From positions 37,089-101,088 of the forward strand of contig CANRMA010000011.1 in NCBI GenBank assembly GCA_947631625.1: a DNA stretch of 64,000 nt, written 5' to 3'. Positions 27,077 to 36,449 of the stretch are shown here, one piece after another. Source of the DNA: an uncultured Lachnospiraceae bacterium (GTDB taxonomy: Bacteria > Bacillota > Clostridia > Lachnospirales > Lachnospiraceae). Each line of letters starts with the position of its first letter. Position 1 is the first letter of the stretch. The notes beneath the pieces were generated by a model that was not told the origin of the DNA, did no database searches, and saw only the letters and a program-made list of their open reading frames with translations. The position numbers were made by a program, and so were the translations under genes.

Positions 27077-29485
27077 ATGGCAGAGTTATATAATCACAGA
27101 GAGGTAGAACAGAAATGGCAGAAAATCTGGGATGATGAGAAGGCGTTTAAGACGTCGGATGATTATTCCAAACCTAAATATTATGCGCTTGTGGAATTCC
27201 CTTACCCGTCAGGTCAGGGACTTCATGTAGGACATCCGAGACCGTATACCGCGCTTGATATCGTTGCAAGAAAGAGAAGGATGCAGGGCTACAATGTGCT
27301 TTATCCTATGGGTTGGGATGCTTTCGGGCTTCCTACCGAAAATTATGCTATCAAGAATCATATTCATCCCCGCATTGTGACCAAAAATAACGTAACACGT
27401 TTTAAAAATCAGCTCAAATCGTTAGGATATTCTTTTGACTGGGACAGAGAGATCAACACGACCGATCCCGATTATTATAAATGGACACAGTGGATATTCC
27501 TCAAGTTATTTAAGGCGGGACTGGCTTATAAATCGGAAATGCCGATAAACTGGTGTACTTCATGTAAAGTCGGACTTGCCAATGAAGAGGTTGTCAACGG
27601 CGTATGTGAAAGATGCGGCTCCGAAGTTGTCCGTAAGGTAAAAAGCCAGTGGATGTTAAAGATCACCGAGTATGCGGATAAACTTATTGAGGGTCTGGAT
27701 ACCGTAGATTATGTGGAAAAAGTTAAAGTTTCCCAGAAAAACTGGATAGGCAAGTCCACAGGCGCGGAAGTTGATTTTTCCATTAAAGGCAAAGAAGATA
27801 AGCTTCGCGTATACACGACCAGATGTGATACTCTTTTCGGAGTCACCTATATGGTAGTTTCTCCTGAGCATCCTATAATTGATAAATACAAAGACGAACT
27901 TAAGAACTGGGACGATATATGCGCATACAGAGAGCAGGCGGCAAAGAAATCAGATTTTGAGCGTTCTGAGCTTGCCAAAGATAAGACCGGCGTAAAAATT
28001 GAAGGACTGACGGCTGTTAATCCCGTCAATAAAGAAGAGATACCTATTTTTATTTCGGACTATGTCCTTATGAGCTACGGTACGGGCGCTATCATGGCGG
28101 TTCCCGCGCATGACGAAAGAGACTGGGATTTTGCCAAGAAATTCGGACTTCCGATAATAGAAGTTGTTGCAGGCGGAAAAGATGTCCAAGAAGAGGTATA
28201 TACCGATGTTGCAACAGGAACGCTTGTTAATTCAGGCTTTTTAAACGGACTCAATGTAGCCGAAGCTAAAGAAAAAATGATAGCCTATCTGGAAGAAAAT
28301 AAAATAGGCAGCGCAAAGACCAACTTTAAGTTAAGAGACTGGGTCTTCTCAAGGCAGCGTTACTGGGGAGAGCCTATTCCGATCGTATATTGTGAGAAGT
28401 GCGGTTATGTACCGATTGATGAAAGCGAGCTTCCTTTGGAACTTCCTGAGGTGGAGAGTTATATGCCTACGGACAACGGGGAATCACCGCTTTCTGCAAT
28501 GACTGAGTGGGTCAATACGACTTGCCCCTGCTGTGGCGGACCTGCCAAGAGAGAGACCGATACTATGCCGCAGTGGGCCGGATCTTCATGGTATTTCCTG
28601 CGTTATACTGATCCGGATAACAAGGAGGCGCTTGCAAGCAAGGAGGCGCTTGATTACTGGATGCCGGTAGACTGGTATAACGGAGGTATGGAGCATACGA
28701 CACTGCATCTTTTGTATTCCCGTTTCTGGCACAAGTTTTTGTATGACGAAAAAGTTGTTCCCTGCCCGGAACCTTATTTAAAAAGAACATCTCATGGAAT
28801 GATACTTGGCTCCAACGGAGAGAAGATGAGCAAATCCCGCGGAAATGTTGTAAATCCTGATGATATCGTAAGAGAATACGGCGCGGATACGCTTCGTACT
28901 TATGAAATGTTCATCGGAGCGTTTGAACTTTCCGCTGCATGGTCTGACGACGGCGTAAAAGGCTGCCGCCGTTTCCTTGAAAGAGTATGGAAACTTAAGG
29001 ATATAATGAATGATGATATGGGCTATTCCAAAGATCTTGAGACCAAAATGCATCAGACTGTCAAGAAAGTAAGCAATGACTTTGAGAGTCTTAAATACAA
29101 TACGGCAATAGCTGCAATGATGGCGCTTATCAATGAATTTTATAAGAAAAATGAAGTTACCAAAGGCGAGTTCAAAACTCTTATAACATTACTTAACCCT
29201 GTGGCGCCTCATATAACCGAAGAATTATGGCAGGCCGCGGGATTTGAGGGAAGGGTATATCAGACTTCATGGCCCGAGTATGACGAGGCCAAGACAGTAG
29301 AAGCCACAGTTGAGATCGCGCTGCAGATCAACGGCAAGACTAAAGCGACCATGCTCATCGGAAAAGATGATCCCAAGGACGAGGTTATCGCCAAGGCCAA
29401 AGAAAAGATTGCCGACAAGCTCACCGGAACTATCGTAAAAGAAATCTACGTTCCCGGCAGAATTGTTAATATTGTTCAGAAATGA
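27077..29485 (+). CDS. leuS: Leucine-tRNA ligase
   Basis: Class I synthetase charging tRNA-Leu. Seen: [19 protein letters not shown] carrying the HIGH-type motif (HVGH), [13 protein letters not shown], the CP1 editing insertion with [15 protein letters not shown], zinc-finger cysteines (CTSC...CERCG and CEKCG...CPCCG), and [10 protein letters not shown] (KMSKS). The start [16 protein letters not shown] at 27077 is preferred over 27041 because it fits the family; AGGAAGGGG lies about 13 nt upstream. The 802-residue length is typical. It has its own promoter and a strong terminator, so it is a single-gene unit. Confidence 0.97.
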   Translation: MAELYNHREVEQKWQKIWDDEKAFKTSDDYSKPKYYALVEFPYPSGQGLHVGHPRPYTALDIVARKRRMQGYNVLYPMGWDAFGLPTENYAIKNHIHPRIVTKNNVTRFKNQLKSLGYSFDWDREINTTDPDYYKWTQWIFLKLFKAGLAYKSEMPINWCTSCKVGLANEEVVNGVCERCGSEVVRKVKSQWMLKITEYADKLIEGLDTVDYVEKVKVSQKNWIGKSTGAEVDFSIKGKEDKLRVYTTRCDTLFGVTYMVVSPEHPIIDKYKDELKNWDDICAYREQAAKKSDFERSELAKDKTGVKIEGLTAVNPVNKEEIPIFISDYVLMSYGTGAIMAVPAHDERDWDFAKKFGLPIIEVVAGGKDVQEEVYTDVATGTLVNSGFLNGLNVAEAKEKMIAYLEENKIGSAKTNFKLRDWVFSRQRYWGEPIPIVYCEKCGYVPIDESELPLELPEVESYMPTDNGESPLSAMTEWVNTTCPCCGGPAKRETDTMPQWAGSSWYFLRYTDPDNKEALASKEALDYWMPVDWYNGGMEHTTLHLLYSRFWHKFLYDEKVVPCPEPYLKRTSHGMILGSNGEKMSKSRGNVVNPDDIVREYGADTLRTYEMFIGAFELSAAWSDDGVKGCRRFLERVWKLKDIMNDDMGYSKDLETKMHQTVKKVSNDFESLKYNTAIAAMMALINEFYKKNEVTKGEFKTLITLLNPVAPHITEELWQAAGFEGRVYQTSWPEYDEAKTVEATVEIALQINGKTKATMLIGKDDPKDEVIAKAKEKIADKLTGTIVKEIYVPGRIVNIVQK

Positions 29486-29491
29486 TGATAT

Positions 29492-29554
29492 ATGCTCCCT
29501 TCCGGGCGACAGGAGAATAATTATAACCTGCCGCCCGGAAGGGAGCATATTTTT
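29492..29554. terminator. Strong bidirectional terminator after leuS
   Basis: ATGCTCCCTTCCGGGCG (29492-29508) pairs perfectly with CGCCCGGAAGGGAGCAT (29532-29548), with an inner CAGG/CCTG pairing, and ATTTTTTAT follows. It serves leuS and the converging small gene at 29554-29826. Confidence 0.92.
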
Positions 29555-29826
29555 TATCTTCTTTCCCGGTAAAACAAAGTCATCATCTTATCCATCTTCT
29601 CACAATCTTCTTTGGAAGCATATTTTTTTATCGTTTTTACGATAATATTTATCTCATCATCCGTAAAACTTATGCTGTTTTCGCGGCCGCGTTTTGCAAC
29701 AGCCATAAGAAAAGGAAGCATCTGATCTTTTGTAAGATTACTGCTTTCAAAAACAAGCATTTGTAAAAAGTCAAGTTTGCTTTTGTCAATATGTGCGACA
29801 TCAGGATCATCTAACCATGATACCAT
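29554..29826 (-). CDS. Small protein of unknown function (90 aa)
   Basis: A soluble, helical-looking 90-residue protein without signal peptide or membrane segment. It has a regular spacing of hydrophobics (KLDFLQMLVFESSNLTKDQM, then DDEINIIVKTIKKYASKED) suggesting a small helical bundle. I do not recognise the family. An AAGGAGGC ribosome site lies 7 nt before the start on the minus strand. It lies 35 nt downstream of the 160-residue gene and probably shares its transcript, which ends at the strong terminator shared with leuS. Confidence 0.75.
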   Translation of the reverse strand: MVSWLDDPDVAHIDKSKLDFLQMLVFESSNLTKDQMLPFLMAVAKRGRENSISFTDDEINIIVKTIKKYASKEDCEKMDKMMTLFYRERR

Positions 29827-29861
29827 AAAAAGCCTCCTTATATTTTGCTATGATGTATGTT

Positions 29862-30344
29862 TCAGTCCTCACTTTTTACACTGCTGAATGCATCAAACAT
29901 TGCCTTTTGCTCCGGCGAGAGCATACCCATAAGCATATCTTCCATAGACGCGCTGTCATTGCCGCCCATTCCCATATCCGGAAACATTTCCTGCATGATA
30001 TTCATGGTCTGGCTCATTTCCTGATACATCTCCATAGCTTTTAATATGGATTCCATCTGTTCAAGCTGTCTTAATTCGGATTCGCTGCTGTATACGCGCA
30101 GTTCCTTTATCAATGCCTTAATATCAGGTTTGTCGGGGGTATCTTTTACCGAACAGATGTGAAGAGGGTGTTTTTTAAACAAATCTATGGTGTATTTTAA
30201 TTCCATATACTTAATGTAAACAGCCATATTTTTCTGCATGGAAGGTTCTATATAGGGGAGAAGAACCTTGAGTTTCTGTATATTGTTGTTAGTATACAAG
30301 GCATCAAATGCCATGACGTTTGAGGATTCATCTTTCATATTCAT
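29862..30344 (-). CDS. Methionine-rich helical protein, unknown (160 aa)
   Basis: A 160-residue soluble protein. The N-terminal half is helical (NNNIQKLKVLLPYIEPSMQKN); the C-terminal third is unusually rich in methionine, aspartate and glutamate (MEMYQEMSQTMNIMQEMFPD, then MEDMLMGMLSPEQKAMFDAF). No family recognised. Two possible starts exist, MNMKDES at 30344 or the second ATG at 30338, which has the better spacing (9 nt) from GAAAGG. It heads a two-gene minus-strand unit with the 90-residue protein. Confidence 0.72.
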   Translation of the reverse strand: MNMKDESSNVMAFDALYTNNNIQKLKVLLPYIEPSMQKNMAVYIKYMELKYTIDLFKKHPLHICSVKDTPDKPDIKALIKELRVYSSESELRQLEQMESILKAMEMYQEMSQTMNIMQEMFPDMGMGGNDSASMEDMLMGMLSPEQKAMFDAFSSVKSED

Positions 30345-30399
30345 ATGCCTTTCAATGCCCGTAAATTAACTTTTATCAAAGTATATGCTTCGCAAGAGA

Positions 30400-30428
30400 A
30401 AAATAGGCTCAGTTGACGAGCCTATTTT
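30400..30428. terminator. Terminator downstream of the high-cysteine gene
   Basis: AAAATAGGCTC (30400-30410) and GAGCCTATTTT (30418-30428) form a perfect 11-bp stem with a 7-nt loop. Its flanking A and T runs let it end transcription on the minus strand after the gene at 30461-30700. Confidence 0.85.
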
Positions 30429-30460
30429 CCAGATGTGAAAGTAAGAAGTGGTGGTAAGTT

Positions 30461-30700
30461 TTAGAAGATTGAATTACCGCCGCAGCAGCATGAAAGGAGC
30501 AGAAGCCATATGATAAGATTGCAGCAGCCACCGTCTGAATTGTTGTTCAGAAGACTGAAGCCGTTTCCGTTTCCGCAGCCGTCATTGTTATTTCCGCATA
30601 CTGATAATAAGATAAGCAGCCATATTAAAGAACAGCAGCCATTGTTTCCTTCTCTTGTGTTATTGTTGCATCCGCATTGAGTTGCTGATAAATCACTCAT
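30461..30700 (-). CDS. High-cysteine, Gly/Asn-rich small membrane-associated protein
   Basis: A 79-residue protein with CGCNNN, CGNNNDGCGNGNG and CCCGGN stretches alternating with two hydrophobic segments (CCSLIWLLILLSV and CCNLIIWLLLLSCCC). This composition matches small Clostridial proteins often auto-labelled 'chorion class high-cysteine protein'; the label reflects composition only and no function is established. A GGAGG site precedes the start. The gene has its own terminator and is separate from the two small genes downstream. Role in spore coat or envelope would be guesswork. Confidence 0.75.
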   Translation of the reverse strand: MSDLSATQCGCNNNTREGNNGCCSLIWLLILLSVCGNNNDGCGNGNGFSLLNNNSDGGCCNLIIWLLLLSCCCGGNSIF

Positions 30701-31105
30701 GTTTGTGCCTCCATGTTTGTTATTGTTTATGCTTTATCTTATGTAGGCAGCCGGTCCTCGGTTACAGTTAAAATAAAATAATATAAAAAACAGCCGCGCG
30801 TGTAGGAGATAATGCCTGAATATACTAAGGTTTTAAAATGTTTATAAAATTGCACAATACAATATAGTGTATGTTGGAACATGTATTCCGAAAAACACGC
30901 CTATATATTGAATGTCGGTTAGGATTATCGGTATAACGTCAATAAATTTTTGACGGTTTTGCATCAATAAATTATTTGAAATTTCGGCAAATATATGTTA
31001 TATCTATATTATGATCTTAAGATCCTTGTAATTATAAGGCTTTGTGAGCCTGTCTGAATGTCGGGTTTATCTTTTTATTCCTATGTTATTCATTAACTAT
31101 TAATC
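30701..31105. other. AT-rich intergenic stretch, no gene seen
   Basis: About 400 bases between the high-cysteine gene and the inverted-repeat element. The 5' leader and ribosome site of the minus-strand gene occupy its left edge. I see no convincing ORF, structured RNA or consensus promoter in the remainder, which is strongly AT-rich. Confidence 0.5.
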
Positions 31106-31312
31106 AGGCGATTGCGAAACTCTCTCTTAACGTATATTGATTGTACAGATTTAACAAACGCCATTGCAGGCGCTCTGAGACCGCCGGCGCTTAGGCTGCG
31201 TGTTTTGCAGCCTTAGTACCGCTGCGAGGCTCAATGCAGCGCAAGCGTGCCTGCAAGGTTTTGTTAAATTTGTACAATCTCTATATTGTAAATCATAGTT
31301 TCGCAATTGCCT
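31106..31312 (-). repeat. Palindromic terminal-inverted-repeat element, copy A
   Basis: A 207-bp intergenic element with 16-bp ends, AGGCGATTGCGAAACT (31106-31121) and AGTTTCGCAATTGCCT (31297-31312), matching 15/16 when inverted. Inside are second inverted repeats (TTGTACAGATTTAACAAA and TTTGTTAAATTTGTACAA) and hairpins, notably AGGCTGC/GCAGCCT (31193-31199 with 31207-31213) and CGCTGC/GCAGCG. Its reverse complement aligns nearly end to end with the element at 57126-57350. No transposase is encoded. The layout resembles a MITE or large REP-type element; target-site duplications are not clear. Confidence 0.88.
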
Positions 31313-31346
31313 ACCATCCATTAATAAAAGCAAAGGAGGCATAGCC

Positions 31347-31559
31347 ATGTGCAGAAAAAGAGCATACCTGTTGGCCCAAACGGCGCTTGCTGTGATAGTG
31401 GCGTCGTTTATATCGGTGATATCGTCACGTGCGGACAGCGTAATAAAAAGTACGGGAACGCTTATCTTGAACGGCGGAGAAATTGCTGTTTATGCTCAAG
31501 ATATAACGTATCTTCAAAATGAGATAGAAACACTTAAAAGCGAAATTCCCGCATATTAA
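31347..31559 (+). CDS. Small exported protein with STGT/DITYL module (70 aa)
   Basis: A 70-residue protein: a signal-peptide-like start (AYLLAQTALAVIVASFISV, then SSRA) and a short mature part, STGTLILNGGEIAVYAQDIT followed by YLQNEIETLKSE. This is the same module that begins the mature part of the next gene (SKGT...GTVVINASDLTYLADEIDDLE). It ends right after the module, so it is either a minimal family member or a truncated copy. A GGAGG site lies 8 nt before the ATG. The inverted-repeat element ends only 34 nt upstream. Function unknown. Confidence 0.72.
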   Translation: MCRKRAYLLAQTALAVIVASFISVISSRADSVIKSTGTLILNGGEIAVYAQDITYLQNEIETLKSEIPAY

Positions 31560-31667
31560 GCGCGGGATGGCGCAGAACATAATTATCAGTCGGGAATATT
31601 AAATGAATGCTAAAGTAAGAATTTGATGAACTATATTATATATATTATAAAGGAGAGATAACAATAT

Positions 31668-32657
31668 ATGAAAAAACCAGTGAATATTTTGACGGCTGTC
31701 CTCGTATTGACCGGAATAGTCATTGCCGGCGCGACGGCATATGCCGACGGCGCGGACAGAAAAGATAACATAAGATCAAAAGGAACGATAGATTATGCTA
31801 AGGGAACAGTTGTGATAAATGCCTCAGATTTAACATATCTGGCGGATGAGATAGATGATCTGGAGGCGTCATATAAGATCAATACGTTAAAGGCCTTAAA
31901 TGATATCGGAACTTATTTTAAAGCTGACGGTTCGGTAACTCATAACGGCGAAGAAGGTAATGTTTCGTCACAAAATGCCGAAGATCTTTCTTTTGCGAAC
32001 TTATGCGAAGGCATACTTAAATCACAATCCGTATCGCATCTTGCGCAGCAGAATATTGCGGCGGCTTCCGAGGATAATCTTAGTGAAGGTTGTGCCGCAT
32101 GGGTAGACGGAAATCTTTTGATAGGAAACGGCAGTGATAACAAAAAAAATTATGAACAGGGTTATAATAATGGCAAGGCGACAGCAAGCGTTTATTTCCT
32201 TGGAGATTCACATATAATGTATAAAATAGAAGGAGAAGATGAAAAAGAAAGGGTATATTATAATATCAGAGAAATCGGTATAGAAGGTCTCGATTATAAG
32301 ACTTTGAGCGCAGATAATTTTATTGTATGTCCATATCTGATCAAGGGCGTAAATAAAACCGGAAATAGCAACAGCGGCGTAGGATTTTGCAATATGCCTG
32401 ATAATCAGGATTTTATTACATCAATTAAAAAAGAATATAATCCGGAAACCGGTGAACTTTTGATAGAAATACCTACCGTGGAAGCTCATGGCGGTATTTC
32501 GTCCAGAAGCGGAAGCTACTTTTATATACATTCGGAAGTGGGGGTATATGTATATATTGTGGCCGGAAGTATCGACAACACTTATGCATATCCTTATAAT
32601 CCGGATAAAAATGCAGATATACACAGAACAGCGCTTGGTATGAAGCCGTTTGCTTAG
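31668..32657 (+). CDS. Exported protein with SKGT/DLTYL module (329 aa)
   Basis: Signal peptide (KKPVNILTAVLVLTGIVIA, GATAYADG), then the module RSKGTIDYAKGTVVINASDL-TYLADEIDDLE and a helical ALNDIGTYFKADGSV region. A WVDGNLLIGNGSDNKKNYEQ stretch follows, then a beta-rich C-terminal half. I recall this arrangement in hypothetical secreted proteins of Lachnospiraceae, but no function is established. GGAGA lies upstream of the ATG. The preceding 70-residue gene shares its first mature module and is 108 nt away. No anchor motif or catalytic motif is visible. Confidence 0.8.
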   Translation: MKKPVNILTAVLVLTGIVIAGATAYADGADRKDNIRSKGTIDYAKGTVVINASDLTYLADEIDDLEASYKINTLKALNDIGTYFKADGSVTHNGEEGNVSSQNAEDLSFANLCEGILKSQSVSHLAQQNIAAASEDNLSEGCAAWVDGNLLIGNGSDNKKNYEQGYNNGKATASVYFLGDSHIMYKIEGEDEKERVYYNIREIGIEGLDYKTLSADNFIVCPYLIKGVNKTGNSNSGVGFCNMPDNQDFITSIKKEYNPETGELLIEIPTVEAHGGISSRSGSYFYIHSEVGVYVYIVAGSIDNTYAYPYNPDKNADIHRTALGMKPFA

Positions 32658-32727
32658 AACTGCTTATTTTGAACTGCTTATTTGGAACCGTTTATTTATG
32701 GCATTTTATTTATAGACGTTTATTTAT
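32657..32727 (+). repeat. Degenerate 14-bp tandem repeat
   Basis: Five consecutive units of about 14-15 bp, from GAACTGCTTATTTT (32657) through GAACTGCTTATTTG to AGACGTTTATTTAT (32714-32727), lie directly after the stop codon of the exported-protein gene. The core is GNNNTTATTT. They are noncoding and decay toward the 3' end. Confidence 0.65.
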
Positions 32728-32791
32728 GATGACCATATCATAAAGAAAATGACAGACGGGTATAAAAATTAAAATATGGCAAAGACTAGAG

Positions 32792-32821
32792 AGAGAACCG
32801 CGCATGTTGGTTCTCTTTTTA
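32792..32821 (+). terminator. Terminator just before the TepA-like gene
   Basis: AGAGAACC (32792-32799) pairs with GGTTCTCT (32809-32816), followed by TTTTT. It ends 21 nt before the start codon of the downstream protease gene, so it could either end the upstream transcript or act as an attenuator in the protease leader. Confidence 0.75.
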
Positions 32822-32841
32822 TAAAGGAGTGTAAACATATT

Positions 32842-33714
32842 ATGGGAAATAAGCAGGAAAATAAAGAAAAAGAGCAAAACAAAGAAAAGGATCAAAATAA
32901 AGAGCAGGATAAAATCGGAACAGAAGTACAAAATAATAAAGACCGGAACAGGAATGAAGATGAAAATAAAGGAAAGAAAAACAGAAATAAGGACAACGAT
33001 AACGAAGATACAAAGGAAAGAAAAGAGGCAAAGGCTAATGCCGAAAAACACAGGGATGAACGGATAGAGTCAACAGGACAGTTGACTTTGGATGAGAGTG
33101 AGTCAGCGCACAATATTCACCTTATCACTATTATCGGGGAAATAGAGGGGCATGACAATCTCGGAAGCTCATCCAAGACCACTAAGTATGAGCATATTCT
33201 GCCGCAGCTTGCAGCTATTGAAGACAGTAAAAAGATTGACGGGGTCATTATCCTGCTTAATACAATGGGCGGCGATGTCGAAGCAGGACTTGCTATTGCA
33301 GAGATGATTGCTTCATTGAGTAAGCCTACGGTTTCACTGGTGCTTGGCGGCAGTCATTCAATCGGCGTACCCATTGCCGTAAGCACGGATTATTCATATA
33401 TTGTGCCGTCCGGCACAATGGTAATTCATCCGGTCAGGTTAAATGGTATGGTTATAGGCGTACAGCAGACCTTTGATTATTTTAAGCAGATACAGGATCG
33501 TATTACCGGTTTTGTATGCGAGCACTGCATGATATCCAAGTCCCGTCTTGAGGAACTTATGATGGAGACCGGTATGCTTACTAAAGATGTAGGAACTGTG
33601 TTGGTAGGCAAAGAGGCGGTTGATGAGGGTATAATAAATGAAGTAGGCGGAATTAAGGACGCAATAGCGCATCTTCATGATATGGTAGAAAAGAAAAGAT
33701 CAAATACAAAATAA
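32842..33714 (+). CDS. TepA-type ClpP-fold serine protease
   Basis: A 290-residue protein whose C-terminal 200 residues have the ClpP/crotonase fold of the Bacillus TepA (YmfB) group. Seen: GVIILLNTMGGDVEAGLAIA, GGSHSIG with the catalytic serine at 173, and MVIHPVRLNG with the catalytic histidine at 196. The first 90 residues are an extremely charged K/E/N/D/Q-rich tail with no predicted fold. The start at 32842 is chosen because AAAGGAG sits 11 nt upstream; an ORF extension to 32776 would cross the terminator hairpin. It sits directly before spoIIIE/ftsK, the same order as tepA-spoIIIE in Bacillus. Role in protein export or peptide turnover is inferred from the family. Confidence 0.88.
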   Translation: MGNKQENKEKEQNKEKDQNKEQDKIGTEVQNNKDRNRNEDENKGKKNRNKDNDNEDTKERKEAKANAEKHRDERIESTGQLTLDESESAHNIHLITIIGEIEGHDNLGSSSKTTKYEHILPQLAAIEDSKKIDGVIILLNTMGGDVEAGLAIAEMIASLSKPTVSLVLGGSHSIGVPIAVSTDYSYIVPSGTMVIHPVRLNGMVIGVQQTFDYFKQIQDRITGFVCEHCMISKSRLEELMMETGMLTKDVGTVLVGKEAVDEGIINEVGGIKDAIAHLHDMVEKKRSNTK

Positions 33715-33800
33715 GGGATGACAAGTAAAACCGAAGATGTTATACTATATATTGATTTATAATGCATATGCGCATTTATGGCAATATATGGAGGTTTTAC

Positions 33801-36449
33801 ATGGCGGCTAATCAGGGAAGAGGAGCGGTAAACAAGAGAAATTCCGCAGCTTCCTCCAAAAAAAGGCAAACGACGGGAAACAGCAGAAACTCCGGAAGCA
33901 GAAGCCGGGAAGCGAGCAGGCGGGACGAGCCTATGGATATGGCTATACGCAATGAGATATTACTGCTTGTTATATTGGCCCTTGCAGTCATTTTGTTTTT
34001 ATGTAATTTTGGCGTAGTGGGAAAAGCGGGCAATCTTGCGAGTTCCGTTATGTTTGGGATATTCGGGATTATGGCGTATATTGCGCCTTTGGCGATATTT
34101 TTGGCAGTTGCCTTTGGGATATCCAACATAGGCAACAATATAGCGACGAGAAAACTGATAGCGGGACTTGTGTTAGTCCTGCTTATTGCGATGCTTTTTG
34201 AACTGATGAGCGCAGGTTATACCGAGGAGTCCGTTTATAATATAGTGGAGATATATAAACGCTGCAGTAAGGATCGAAGCGGGGGCGGCGTAATAGCCGG
34301 TTCGATGGCGTTTGCATTTTATAAACTGCTTGGTATGGTTGGCTCTCTGCTCTCAATAATCGTTATAGGGATTATCTGCTTTATTATAGTGACCGAAAAG
34401 TCTTTTATTGGGAAAGTGGCCCACGGAGGACAAAAAGTATATGAGCGTTCGGTCGAAGACGCCGCGTATAGAAGGGAGAAGGCCAAGGAGAGACAAAAAG
34501 CCAGGGAAGAGCGCCGTATTCTGGAAGAGGAGCGCAGAAGACAGCAAGATGAAGAAAAAGAGAATGAAAAAATACTGAGAATGGATAAAAAGGTTTCGGG
34601 AGTCATGTTGGATACGGCTCTTGGCGTCAAAAAGGAAAAAGAAGAGACTCAGGATGTGCGTGACGATATGCACGAGATCATAATAAACGGCATAAGCGAA
34701 GAGCCTGTCGTAAGGAGAAGCCGGTCTTATGATTATTCTGAAAACGAATCGGATGAGTTGGATGAAATACATATAGAGAACGAGCCTTTTTATGAAAAAG
34801 ATAAAGAAAACGAACCCAACGAGCCCAATGAGCCCAATGCTCCTTATTATGAGGCTGATAAAGACGTAAAACGTAACGGCAGTCCGACAGAAAATACTTT
34901 ATCTTCGAATGGGAAAAATGCTTCAGGCGGTACTGTTCAGAAAGCGGCTCCAAAGCCGCCAAAGCAGTATCATTTCCCTCCGTACAGCAAGCTTGTAAAG
35001 GGTAAGGGCAGGAACGGTGACAACTCGGATAAAGAATTAAAAGAGACGGCTATGAGACTGCAGCAGACTTTAAATACATTCGGAGTAAAAGTTACCATAA
35101 CTGAGATCAGCAGGGGGCCGTCCGTTACAAGATATGAATTACAGCCTGAGCAGGGTGTCAAAGTCAGCAAGATAGTAGGACTGGCGGATGATATCAAGCT
35201 CAATCTTGCGGCCACTGATATACGTATAGAGGCTCCTATACCGGGTAAAGCGGCTGTGGGTATAGAAGTTCCCAATAAGGAAAATTCAGCGGTTGTGCTC
35301 AGGGATCTGCTTGAATCCCGGGAGTTTAAGGAATTCCCTTCAAATCTGGCGTTTGCCGTAGGTAAGGATATAGCAGGTAAAATCGTTGTCGCCGATATTG
35401 CAAAGATGCCGCATATGCTTATTGCAGGTTCTACAGGATCGGGTAAATCTGTCTGTATCAATACGATCATAATGGGTATTCTGTACAAAGCGCATCCTGA
35501 TGACGTAAAATTGATAATGATAGACCCTAAGGTAGTTGAATTGAGTGTATACAACGGTATTCCGCATCTGCTCATACCTGTAGTCACGGATCCCAAGAAA
35601 GCGGCCGCCTCCCTGCACTGGGGAGTCGCCGAAATGACAGAGCGGTATAAGAAATTTGCCGATTATAATGTTCGTGATCTGAAAGGTTATAACCAAAAAG
35701 TAGAAAACTTAAGACAACAGGGAGATCCGGATGCGCCGGCCAAACTGCCGCAGATCCTTATAATAGTGGACGAGCTTGCCGATCTTATGATGGTGGCTCC
35801 GGGAGAAGTTGAAGAGTCTATCTGCCGTCTGGCACAGTTGGCAAGAGCCTGCGGCATACATCTGATCATAGCGACACAGCGCCCGTCAGTAGACGTTATT
35901 ACCGGTCTTATTAAGGCAAATATGCCAAGCCGTGTTGCGTTTGCGGTATCGAGCGGAGTCGATTCGAGAACTATTCTTGATATGGTAGGGGCGGAAAAAC
36001 TTCTTGGCAAGGGTGATATGCTTTTTTATCCTCAGGGCTATCCCAAGCCCGTGCGCATACAGGGAGCTTTTGTTTCCGATAAAGAAGTATCGGATGTGGT
36101 CGATTTCCTTAAGAATCAGGAACTCGGTAATGTATACAGTGAGGATATAGAAGAAAAGATTAAGAATATCGGGACTTCATCAAATTCCGGTTCGGGAAGC
36201 GGTTCTTCGGATTCGGACTCTCAATATGATGAACATTTTGCCGAAGCAGGCAGATTCATAATTGATAAAGATAAAGCTTCCATAGGAATGCTGCAGAGAG
36301 TATTTAAGATAGGTTTTAACCGCGCGGCGCGTATTATGGATCAGTTATGCGAGGCGGGAGTTGTGGGTGAGGAAGAAGGTACCAAACCACGCAAAGTATT
36401 AATGACTATGGAACAGTTTGAACAACTGTTGGAAGAGGTAGCGTTATGA
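33801..36449 (+). CDS. DNA translocase FtsK/SpoIIIE
   Basis: A DNA pump that clears chromosome from the division or sporulation septum. The 882-residue protein has a basic N-terminus, four membrane segments (about residues 50-200), a charged linker with a short [10 protein letters not shown] repeat, the RecA-type motor with Walker [10 protein letters not shown] and Walker [12 protein letters not shown], and a C-terminal gamma winged-helix domain ([20 protein letters not shown]). GGAGG lies 8 nt before the ATG at 33801, preferred over an upstream ATG at 33762. It overlaps fhs by four bases. Length is between SpoIIIE and longer FtsK forms. Confidence 0.95.
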   Translation: MAANQGRGAVNKRNSAASSKKRQTTGNSRNSGSRSREASRRDEPMDMAIRNEILLLVILALAVILFLCNFGVVGKAGNLASSVMFGIFGIMAYIAPLAIFLAVAFGISNIGNNIATRKLIAGLVLVLLIAMLFELMSAGYTEESVYNIVEIYKRCSKDRSGGGVIAGSMAFAFYKLLGMVGSLLSIIVIGIICFIIVTEKSFIGKVAHGGQKVYERSVEDAAYRREKAKERQKAREERRILEEERRRQQDEEKENEKILRMDKKVSGVMLDTALGVKKEKEETQDVRDDMHEIIINGISEEPVVRRSRSYDYSENESDELDEIHIENEPFYEKDKENEPNEPNEPNAPYYEADKDVKRNGSPTENTLSSNGKNASGGTVQKAAPKPPKQYHFPPYSKLVKGKGRNGDNSDKELKETAMRLQQTLNTFGVKVTITEISRGPSVTRYELQPEQGVKVSKIVGLADDIKLNLAATDIRIEAPIPGKAAVGIEVPNKENSAVVLRDLLESREFKEFPSNLAFAVGKDIAGKIVVADIAKMPHMLIAGSTGSGKSVCINTIIMGILYKAHPDDVKLIMIDPKVVELSVYNGIPHLLIPVVTDPKKAAASLHWGVAEMTERYKKFADYNVRDLKGYNQKVENLRQQGDPDAPAKLPQILIIVDELADLMMVAPGEVEESICRLAQLARACGIHLIIATQRPSVDVITGLIKANMPSRVAFAVSSGVDSRTILDMVGAEKLLGKGDMLFYPQGYPKPVRIQGAFVSDKEVSDVVDFLKNQELGNVYSEDIEEKIKNIGTSSNSGSGSGSSDSDSQYDEHFAEAGRFIIDKDKASIGMLQRVFKIGFNRAARIMDQLCEAGVVGEEEGTKPRKVLMTMEQFEQLLEEVAL

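Noticed and set aside
31151..31348. Minus-strand 65-codon frame in element copy A, and its counterpart in copy B
   Set aside because: Both frames share residues only because the DNA element is shared. Neither has a ribosome site, and the DNA is constrained by base pairing, not by codons.
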